From positions 1-14,601 of the forward strand of contig JAEZJH010000545.1 of the NCBI GenBank assembly GCA_023436385.1: a stretch of DNA of 14,601 nt, in the 5' to 3' direction. The notes under the pieces are model-generated. The model saw only the letters and a program-made list of their open reading frames with translations, was not told the origin of the DNA and did no database searches. Position 1 is the stretch's first letter, and every line of letters starts with the position of its first letter. This DNA is from Pseudomonadota bacterium. Lineage in GTDB: Bacteria; Myxococcota; Myxococcia; Myxococcales; Vulgatibacteraceae. This document shows, one piece after another, positions 6,784 through 12,186 of the stretch. The position numbers and the translations under genes were made by a program.

Positions 6784-7263
6784 ATGAGAAGGCTTGTTTC
6801 GGTCCTCGCGGCGGCGGCGCTCGGCCTGTTCGCCGTCCCCGCCGGAGCCCAGGCCGGCGGGAAGCCGCCCCCCGGCGGCGGCCCGCCCCCGGGCGGCCCG
6901 GCGGCTTGTCCCCATGGTCCCGACGGCACCTGCCCCGGTCATCCTGGCGGCAAGGCGTGTCCGATGGCGGGGGCGAAGGACGCCGCCAACATCACCGTCG
7001 AGAACACGGCCACCGGGGCGCTGATCCGCTTCCAGGCCAAGGGCGGCTCGCCGGCCGACGTGGAGAAGGCCCGGCAGCTGGCGCAGACCGTCTCCAAGCG
7101 GCTGAACGAGGGCTGCCCGATGATGAAGGACGGTGGCACCTGCCCAATGCACCCCGGCGGCAAGGGGCCTCCTCCCGGCGGACCGGGCGGTGGTAAGGGC
7201 CCGCCTCCCGGCGGACCGGGCGGCGGCAAGGGCCCGCCTTCCGGCGGCGGAACCGGAGGGTAG
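6784..7263 (+). CDS. Exported Cys/His/Met-rich, Gly/Pro-repeat protein (putative metal-binding)
   Basis: I cannot name a family with certainty. The 159-residue protein has a Sec signal peptide (MRRLVSVLAAAALGLFAVPAGAQA, cleavage about residue 24). It then has a PPPGGG-rich stretch, a Cys/His block with Cys42, Cys50 and Cys59 (CPHGPDGTCPGHPGGK, then CPM), a central module of about 45 residues (ANITVENTATGALIRFQAK then a helix to about 108), and a second block with Cys111 and Cys120 (CPMMKDGGTCPMHPGGK). The C-terminal tail is 11-residue repeats KGPPPGGPGGG. The two CP..DGTCP.HPGGK blocks are clear internal copies flanking the central module. CPM/CPMH motifs rich in Cys, Met and His suggest soft-metal (copper-like) binding, but that is inference. 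The ATG at 6784 has GAGAGGAGAGG upstream. It converges on the VanX-like gene with a 21-base gap. Confidence 0.78.
   Translation: MRRLVSVLAAAALGLFAVPAGAQAGGKPPPGGGPPPGGPAACPHGPDGTCPGHPGGKACPMAGAKDAANITVENTATGALIRFQAKGGSPADVEKARQLAQTVSKRLNEGCPMMKDGGTCPMHPGGKGPPPGGPGGGKGPPPGGPGGGKGPPSGGGTGG
7162..7260 (+). repeat. 33-bp in-frame tandem repeat, three units
   Basis: Units at 7162-7194, 7195-7227 and 7228-7260 encode KGPPPGGPGGG twice and a diverged third copy, KGPPSGGGTGG. Units 1 and 2 differ at 4 of 33 bases, all third codon positions, so the peptide is conserved while the DNA drifts. The unit length is a multiple of three, so copy number can change without breaking the frame. Confidence 0.9.
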
Positions 7264-7284
7264 CCGGCCTCGCCGGGCGTCGCG

Positions 7285-7932
7285 CTACGGCCGGGCCGGC
7301 TGCTCCGGCCCGCGCCCCGCGAGGGCGTCGAAGGAGTCGTCGAGGAGCTTCCAGGTCCGGGCGCCCGGGGCCTCGTAGTGCCACCACTCCATCCGGATCG
7401 GCCGAAAGCCCGCGGCCTCCATCGCCGTCTTGAGGCGGGCGCGGTTCCGGAGCTCGGCCAGGGTGCCGCCGGTGTACGAGTGCCACGAGCGTCGGGTGAA
7501 CTCGTCGAACGCCGAGGGCATCGGCAAGGGCCGGCCCTCCCGATCGGCCAGGGTGAGGTCGATGGCGCCGCCGCGGTTGTGGATGCTCCCGCCCGCCGGA
7601 TCGGCGACGTAGCCCTTCTTCGGGAAGATCTTCCACATCTCCCGCTGCACCGCGAGCGGCCGGTAGCAGTCGAAGGCGTAGAGGCGGGTGCCGTCTTCCC
7701 GGCGCAGGCGATCGGCCACCTTCGCCAGCCGCTCCGCCGCGTCCCGCCGCAGGTAGCACCGGGCCGACGGCGGATAGACCGCACGGCCGAGGAAGTTGTC
7801 GTCGGTGGCGTACCGGAGGTCGAGCACCAGGTCGGGGACCAGCGCCTGCACGTCGACCAGTTCCCCGCCCGCCGGTACGGCGGCGGCGGCGAGGACGGCG
7901 GCGGCGGCCAGGCTGGCCAGCCCCGGGATCAC
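7285..7932 (-). CDS. Exported VanX-like D-alanyl-D-alanine dipeptidase (peptidase M15D)
   Basis: This zinc peptidase is predicted to split D-Ala-D-Ala or related cell-wall dipeptides. The 215-residue protein carries the VanX site: Ser116-x-His118-x-x-Gly-x-x-x-Asp125 (GGSIHNRGGAIDL), Glu182-x-x-His185 (MEWWHYE) and the substrate-site Arg91 in DCYRP. The 7-residue His-Asp and 3-residue Glu-His spacings equal those of VanX His116/Asp123 and Glu181/His184. Classical VanX is cytoplasmic, but this protein has an N-terminal signal peptide (1 to about 21, IPGLASLAAAAVLAAAAVPA), so it should act in the periplasm. No vanH/vanA-like ligase or VanRS genes are nearby, so peptidoglycan turnover or D-Ala salvage is likelier than glycopeptide resistance. 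The start is a GTG overlapping the TGA of the upstream membrane-protein gene (GTGA). It is the last gene of a three-gene unit. Confidence 0.9.
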   Translation of the reverse strand: MIPGLASLAAAAVLAAAAVPAGGELVDVQALVPDLVLDLRYATDDNFLGRAVYPPSARCYLRRDAAERLAKVADRLRREDGTRLYAFDCYRPLAVQREMWKIFPKKGYVADPAGGSIHNRGGAIDLTLADREGRPLPMPSAFDEFTRRSWHSYTGGTLAELRNRARLKTAMEAAGFRPIRMEWWHYEAPGARTWKLLDDSFDALAGRGPEQPARP

Positions 7933-8564
7933 TCCGCGCGCCTCTTGAACGCCGGCAGCGCCCCACCCTTCGCCTCGGGCCGGGTCAGCTGGTAGGCGGC
8001 GGCGCAGATGAAAAGGAGCCCGGCGGCCACCAGGAGGACGATCGGATAGGCGAGGACCGGTCCGGCGGCGGGGGTGCGAAGGAGGATCGAGGTGGCGCCC
8101 ACCGCGGACAGGGCGGCGCCCAGCGCCGTGGCGGCGAGGGTGAGGCAGGGCCTCCGGAGCACCGCGGCGACGCCGCCGCCCACCACCAGGCCGGGGAGCG
8201 CCGCCCGGAGGAGCTGACCGGGCCAGAAGTGAAGGGCGAGGAGCCCGCCCCCGAGACCGCCGGCCACCACCGCCAGGAGCCAGGGCTGGAGGAGCCCGGC
8301 GACGCCCAGGGCTCCGGCCCCGACCCACGCCGAGTGCGCGAAGGGAACACCCAGGGTACGGGTGGCGGCGGGCACCAGGTACCAGCCGGCGGCCACGCCC
8401 ACCAGGGCGGCCACCGCCCGGCGGAGCGACTTCCGGGAGCCGGCGATCAGCAGGGCGAGGCCGAGGGCGGCCAGGAGGATCCCGGCCCAGAGCGGCACCC
8501 GCTGCCCGAGGAGCGGAAGGGCGCCGGGGTCGAGGGCGATCAGTCGGTCGAGGAGTCGTTCCAA
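7929..8564 (-). CDS. Hypothetical multi-pass inner-membrane protein
   Basis: I do not recognise the family. The 211-residue protein has a short amphipathic N-terminus (MERLLDRLIALDPG), then about six or seven hydrophobic Gly/Ala/Leu-rich segments (roughly 24-42, 50-66, 78-93, 95-113, 120-136, 140-160, 168-192), with basic connecting loops (GSRKSLRR, VLRRP). The cytosolic-type tail is RPEAKGGALPAFKRRAE. No catalytic or transport motif is visible. The start is taken as TTG at 8564, five bases after the stop of the small upstream gene. No ATG is available at the front, and GGTGG lies upstream. It overlaps the VanX-like gene by 4 bases, so the two are very probably co-translated. A role alongside the exported dipeptidase is inferred from this linkage only. 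Confidence 0.72.
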   Translation of the reverse strand: MERLLDRLIALDPGALPLLGQRVPLWAGILLAALGLALLIAGSRKSLRRAVAALVGVAAGWYLVPAATRTLGVPFAHSAWVGAGALGVAGLLQPWLLAVVAGGLGGGLLALHFWPGQLLRAALPGLVVGGGVAAVLRRPCLTLAATALGAALSAVGATSILLRTPAAGPVLAYPIVLLVAAGLLFICAAAYQLTRPEAKGGALPAFKRRAE

Positions 8565-8569
8565 GACCG

Positions 8570-8818
8570 CTAGCCCACCAGGAAGACCACGATCACCAGG
8601 GCCGCCAGGGCCAGGGAGGCGATCGCGACCCCGAGCGCCCGGGGATCGGGGGAGGTGCGGCCGAGGAGGTGGCGAGCCTCGGCCTTATCGGCCTCGTCGG
8701 CGGCGGGGTCGGCGAGGAGGTTCCGGGCGGTCGCCCGGGCCGCCCGGAGGTCGCCCGCGGCGTGGGCCGCCCGCATCCGGGCGATCGGGCCCTCGTCTCT
8801 GGTTCGTTTGTTGGCCAT
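8570..8818 (-). CDS. Small tail-anchored membrane protein
   Basis: This is an 82-residue protein of unknown function. Residues 12-56 are rich in Ala, Arg, Asp and Glu and resemble a helical hairpin of TPR type (AAHAAGDLRAARATARNLL then ADEADKAEARHLLGR). Residues 61-82 are a single hydrophobic segment at the very C-terminus (ALGVAIASLALAALVIVVFLVG), so it is a tail-anchored or single-pass protein with its soluble part in the cytoplasm. The ATG at 8818 is the first gene of the leftward unit. Only five bases separate its stop from the TTG of the membrane-protein gene. It has no strong ribosome-binding site (GGCGGTAAAGTCC upstream). Confidence 0.68.
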   Translation of the reverse strand: MANKRTRDEGPIARMRAAHAAGDLRAARATARNLLADPAADEADKAEARHLLGRTSPDPRALGVAIASLALAALVIVVFLVG

Positions 8819-9065
8819 CGGGCGGACTTTACCGCCGGGTCGGCGGAAGCGCGAGTTCCGCGCCCCCCGGGTGCTCCCGCCGGGGAAGGGCCGGGGCTCG
8901 ACCGGCAGGCCCCTTCCCCTTCGCCGGGCCCGCGCATAGGCTCCCCCTTCCACCTGGCGCTCCGGGGCCTTCGCCTCCCACCGGCGTTTCGCCCGGAGGG
9001 CGGGAAGAAAGGCGGCCCCGCTGGCGGTTCACGGGCGGCCAAACGCGCACTCGCTTACCGGGGCC
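8819..9065. promoter_or_regulatory. Divergent promoter region
   Basis: These 247 bases separate the leftward VanX-like unit from the rightward DUF4159/VWA pair and must drive both. On the minus strand, TAAAGT about 10 bases before the small-gene ATG is -10-like, which would make that message nearly leaderless, but no matching -35 is seen. On the plus strand, only GGGG precedes the DUF4159 ATG, a weak ribosome-binding site. No gene or RNA is recognised. Confidence 0.35.
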
Positions 9066-9809
9066 ATGGAACGCCGACACCTCCTCAAGGGATCCCTCGC
9101 CCTCGCCCTCGCCGCCCTGGCGCCGGGATCGGCCCGGGCCTTCGGCGACGCCTCCCGGCTGGTCTTCGCCCACGCCCGCCACGCCGGGAAGTACCGGCCC
9201 CGGCCGGCGGCGCTCCGGCGCCTCGCCTTCGAGATCGGCGCCCGCACCAGCATCGCCACCCTCCCCGAGTCCCGGGAGCTGCCCCTCGACTCCCCGGAGC
9301 TGTTCCGACACCCCTTCCTCTACCTCGCCGGCGACGGCGAATTGCCGCCCCTCTCCCGCGCCGAGGTCGAGAACCTCCGGCGCTACCTCACCTACGGCGG
9401 CTTCCTCCTCTGCGACGCCGCCGACGGTTCCGGTTGTTTCGAGCGCTCCTGCGAGCGCGAGCTGGCCCGGGTCCTGCCGGCGGAGCGGCCGGGCCGCGTC
9501 CCCGCCGATCACGTGCTCTACCAGGCCTTCTACCTGGTCGATCGGCCGGTGGGCCGGCTCGCGGCGCGGAACTACCTCACCGGCTTCCTCCAGGGCGACC
9601 GCCTTGCCGCGGTGATCTCCGGAAACGACCTGGGCGGCGCCTGGTCCCGGGACGACCTGGGGAGCTGGGAGTACGAGGTGGTCCCCGGCGGCGAGCGGCA
9701 GCGGGAGCAGGCGTTTCGCCTCGGCGTGAACCTGGCGATGTATGCGATGTGTACGGATTACAAACAGGACCAGGTCCACGTCCCGTTCATCATGAAGAGG
9801 CGGCGCTAG
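9066..9809 (+). CDS. Tat-exported DUF4159 domain protein
   Basis: This 247-residue protein starts with a twin-arginine signal (MERRHLLKGS, Arg3-Arg4, then a hydrophobic run to about 25), so it is probably exported folded. The mature part matches DUF4159. It has a phosphate-site-like start (RLVFAHARHAGKYRPRPAALRRL) and FLYLAGDGELPPLSRAEVENLRRYL. GGFLLCDAAD at 111-120 is the usual "lay out the row, then fill it" Rossmann-like layout. DHVLYQAFYLV (149-159), SGNDLGGAW (185-193) and REQAFRLGVNLAMYA (213-227) follow. DUF4159 proteins are known from MoxR/DUF58/VWA gene clusters; their biochemical role is not settled. Here the next gene starts on the base after the TAG, giving a tight pair. Four Cys (116, 124, 129, 229) are in the mature part. 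The family call is good, the function unknown. Confidence 0.82.
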   Translation: MERRHLLKGSLALALAALAPGSARAFGDASRLVFAHARHAGKYRPRPAALRRLAFEIGARTSIATLPESRELPLDSPELFRHPFLYLAGDGELPPLSRAEVENLRRYLTYGGFLLCDAADGSGCFERSCERELARVLPAERPGRVPADHVLYQAFYLVDRPVGRLAARNYLTGFLQGDRLAAVISGNDLGGAWSRDDLGSWEYEVVPGGERQREQAFRLGVNLAMYAMCTDYKQDQVHVPFIMKRRR

Positions 9810-12098
9810 GTGGAGCCTTCGGTCTCCTACAACGCCTGGCGGCTGGTCTCGCTCTCTCCCTGGCCGGCCTGGGGCGTCGGCCTCTTGGTGGTCCTGGCGG
9901 TCACCGCCGTGGGTCTCGCCTGGTGGGGACTCCGGCGCGAGCCCCGGCCCTGGCGGCGGCGGCTCCTGGTCGGGCTCCGGCTCCTGGGGATGGCCTGCCT
10001 CCTCTTCGCCGTCCTCGAGCCGGCGGTGCGGCTCCTCCAGACCGCCCGGGTGAAGAACCGTCTCGCCGTCCTCGTCGACGGCTCGGCGTCGATGGGCTTT
10101 CCGGTGGAGGCCGGCGGCGCCACCCGGGCCACCGCCGCCGCCGCCTACCTCCGCGGCGTCGCCCCGGCCCTCTCCGCCCTCGAGGATCGCTTCACCCTCG
10201 AGTGGCACCGCTTCGACCGGGACCTCGCCCCGGCGGACCGGTCCGCCCTCGCCGGCGGCGAGCTGGTCCCCGAGGGCACCCGCACCGATCTCCTCGCCGC
10301 CCTCCGGGCGATCGGCGGCTCCACCGCCGGCCGGAAGTTGGGCGGTGTCCTGGTGGTGAGCGACGGCGCCGACAACGCGGAGCTGGGCGACGGCCCGGCG
10401 GCCGGCGCGGTCCGGGACGCGCTCCTGGCCCTCAAGGCGCCGGTCTCCGCCGTGGCGGTGGGCTCCGGGAACCTCGCCGACGTGGCGGTGGAGGCGGTGA
10501 AGGTCGACGACTTCGCCTTCGTGCGGAACACCGTCACCGTCGAGGCCACCCTGCGGGCCTCGGGCCTGGGCACCCTCGAGGTTCCGGTGTCGCTCCGCCG
10601 CGAGGGCCGGGTGGTGGCCCAGGCCACGGTGCGGGTGACGCCGGAGCAGGCCATCTATCCGCTCCAGTTCTCCTTCGCCCCCGACCGGATCGGCGAGTTC
10701 GTCTACACCCTCGCCGCGCCCACCTTCTCCGGCGAGGCGGTGACCGCCAACAACGCCCGCTCCTTCGCGCTCCGGGTGATCCGCGATCGGGTCCGGGCGC
10801 TCCTCGTGGTCGGCAAGCCCTCGTGGGACGAGCGCTTCCTCCGGACGCTGCTCAAGACCGATCCCAATGTGGACTTGATTTCGTTTTTCATCCTGCGGAC
10901 GCCCCAGGACAACCCGCTCGCCGGCAACGACGAGATCTCGCTGATCCCGTTCCCGGTCGACGAGATCTTCGACAAGCAGCTGGCCAGCTTCGACCTGGTG
11001 ATCTTCCAGGACTTCGCCTTCAAGCCGTACCAGGTCTCCTACTACCTCCCGAACATCCGGCGGTACGTGGAGAACGGCGGCGCCTTCGTGATGATCGGCG
11101 GCGAGAACTCCTTCGGCGAGGGCGGCTACCACCTCTCCGAGCTGGCGGAGATCCTGCCCGTCGAGCCGGCCGGACCGCCTCCCTCCCTCGAGCCCTTCCG
11201 GCCCCGGCTCACCAGCGACGGGATCCGCCACCCGGTGGTGCGCCTCGCCTCTTCCGCGGAGCAGAACGCCCAAGCCTGGGAGGCGCTCCCGGCCCTGGCC
11301 GGCCTCAACGTCACCCGGGCCAAGCCCGGCACCCGGGTGCTCCTCGATCACCCGCACCTCACCGTCGGCGACGGTCGGAACGCGCCGGTCCTGGCGCTCG
11401 GCGAGTACGGCCGGGGCCGGTCGATGGCCCTCACCGTCGACTCGTCCTGGTACTGGTCGATGGTCGCCGCCGGGGAGGGTGCCGGCGGACCCCGGGCCTA
11501 CGAGCGGCTCTGGGCCAACGCCATCCGCTGGCTGGTCCGGGATCCGGAGCTGACCCCGGTGAAGGTCGAGGTCGCCTCCGACGAGCTCGAGCCGGGCACG
11601 CCGGTGGCCGCCACCGTCCACGCCCGGCGCTCCGACTACGGCCCCGCCGACGGCGCCGCCCTCGACGTGCAGCTGGTCGAGGCCGACACCGCGCAGGTGG
11701 TCGATCGGAAGGCGGCGGTCGCCAGCGCCGACGGCGCGGCCCGGGTCGAGCTGAAGGCCCCGGCTCCCGGTCCGTATCGGGTGGTGGCCACGGCGTCCCT
11801 TGCTGGAACGCCGCTCGGGAGCGGCGAGGACGCGGTGGCGGTCCGGGCCGCCTCCCGGGAGCTGTCGGAAGCGGCCCCCCGGCCCGATCTCCTCCGGGCG
11901 GTGGCGGAGCTCACCGGCGGCGGGTTCGTCGAGGCCTCCGCCGGCCGGCTTCCCGAGCTGAAGCTGGCCGAGCCCGAGGTGGTCGAGGTGGGCCGGGCCA
12001 AGGACCGTCCCATCTGGGACCGCTGGGAGGCGCTCTTCGCCCTGGCGTTCTGTCTCGGGGCGGAGTGGGTCCTGCGCCGGCGCTGGGGCTACTTCTAA
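9810..12098 (+). CDS. Membrane-anchored VWA / glutamine-amidotransferase-like protein
   Basis: This 762-residue protein begins with GTG directly after the preceding TAG. Domains in order: two membrane segments (about 21-41 and 52-72), a von Willebrand A domain (about 84-220), a beta-sandwich (about 225-325), a class I GATase-like Rossmann domain (about 328-450, ALLVVGKPSWDERFLR then YVENGGAFVMIGGENSFGEGGY), a region with GEYGRGRSMALTVDSSWYW (531-549), a second beta-sandwich (about 582-682), and a C-terminal membrane segment (about 738-755). The VWA metal site is intact: DGSAS at 90-94, Thr159 in GTRTD, and Asp185 in VVSDGADN. The GATase-like part lacks the catalytic Cys at the nucleophile elbow, as in relatives annotated as glutamine amidotransferases, so it is not expected to hydrolyse glutamine. 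Such proteins belong to MoxR/DUF58/VWA envelope systems; the MoxR and DUF58 genes are not in this window. Confidence 0.85.
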   Translation: MEPSVSYNAWRLVSLSPWPAWGVGLLVVLAVTAVGLAWWGLRREPRPWRRRLLVGLRLLGMACLLFAVLEPAVRLLQTARVKNRLAVLVDGSASMGFPVEAGGATRATAAAAYLRGVAPALSALEDRFTLEWHRFDRDLAPADRSALAGGELVPEGTRTDLLAALRAIGGSTAGRKLGGVLVVSDGADNAELGDGPAAGAVRDALLALKAPVSAVAVGSGNLADVAVEAVKVDDFAFVRNTVTVEATLRASGLGTLEVPVSLRREGRVVAQATVRVTPEQAIYPLQFSFAPDRIGEFVYTLAAPTFSGEAVTANNARSFALRVIRDRVRALLVVGKPSWDERFLRTLLKTDPNVDLISFFILRTPQDNPLAGNDEISLIPFPVDEIFDKQLASFDLVIFQDFAFKPYQVSYYLPNIRRYVENGGAFVMIGGENSFGEGGYHLSELAEILPVEPAGPPPSLEPFRPRLTSDGIRHPVVRLASSAEQNAQAWEALPALAGLNVTRAKPGTRVLLDHPHLTVGDGRNAPVLALGEYGRGRSMALTVDSSWYWSMVAAGEGAGGPRAYERLWANAIRWLVRDPELTPVKVEVASDELEPGTPVAATVHARRSDYGPADGAALDVQLVEADTAQVVDRKAAVASADGAARVELKAPAPGPYRVVATASLAGTPLGSGEDAVAVRAASRELSEAAPRPDLLRAVAELTGGGFVEASAGRLPELKLAEPEVVEVGRAKDRPIWDRWEALFALAFCLGAEWVLRRRWGYF

Positions 12099-12104
12099 GG
12101 CACC

Positions 12105-12134
12105 GTGACGTTTTTCCGGGTCCGGTGGTAGGGT
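12105..12134 (+). promoter_or_regulatory. Candidate sigma-70-type promoter for the PLP enzyme gene
   Basis: GTGACG (12105-12110) and TAGGGT (12129-12134) are spaced by 18 bases and match the -35/-10 pattern at the key positions (TGAC; TA...T). A T5 run follows the -35 box in an otherwise GC-rich stretch. It lies just after the VWA gene stop, so the PLP enzyme gene may have its own promoter. Confidence 0.35.
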
Positions 12135-12148
12135 GCGCCGCGCGGCGC
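12135..12148. promoter_or_regulatory. 14-bp perfect palindrome in the leader of the PLP enzyme gene
   Basis: GCGCCGCGCGGCGC reads the same on both strands. It sits directly after the candidate -10 box and about 40 bases before the ATG, a usual place for a repressor operator or a 5' UTR stem. In DNA this GC-rich some palindromes arise by chance, so the role is uncertain. Confidence 0.35.
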
Positions 12149-12186
12149 GCCCGGTGATGGTGCGTCGGAACCACAGGAGACACACC

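Noticed and set aside
7285..7932. A glycopeptide-resistance vanX gene
   Set aside because: The active site matches, but the protein has a signal peptide and there are no vanH, vanA-type ligase, vanR or vanS genes nearby.
9810..12098. An active glutamine amidotransferase
   Set aside because: The Rossmann domain lacks the catalytic Cys at the nucleophile elbow and no synthase partner is present; the VWA domain is the informative part.
8669..12157. A very long plus-strand reading (over 1100 codons) spanning the DUF4159 and VWA genes in another frame
   Set aside because: It is very rich in Arg, Gly and Pro, shows no domain, and overlaps two well-supported proteins. Long empty frames are expected in DNA this GC-rich.
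12133..12186. Earlier GTG start for the PLP enzyme
   Set aside because: It adds an Arg-rich stretch not seen in the family, overlaps the palindrome and skips the good AGGAGA ribosome site before 12187.
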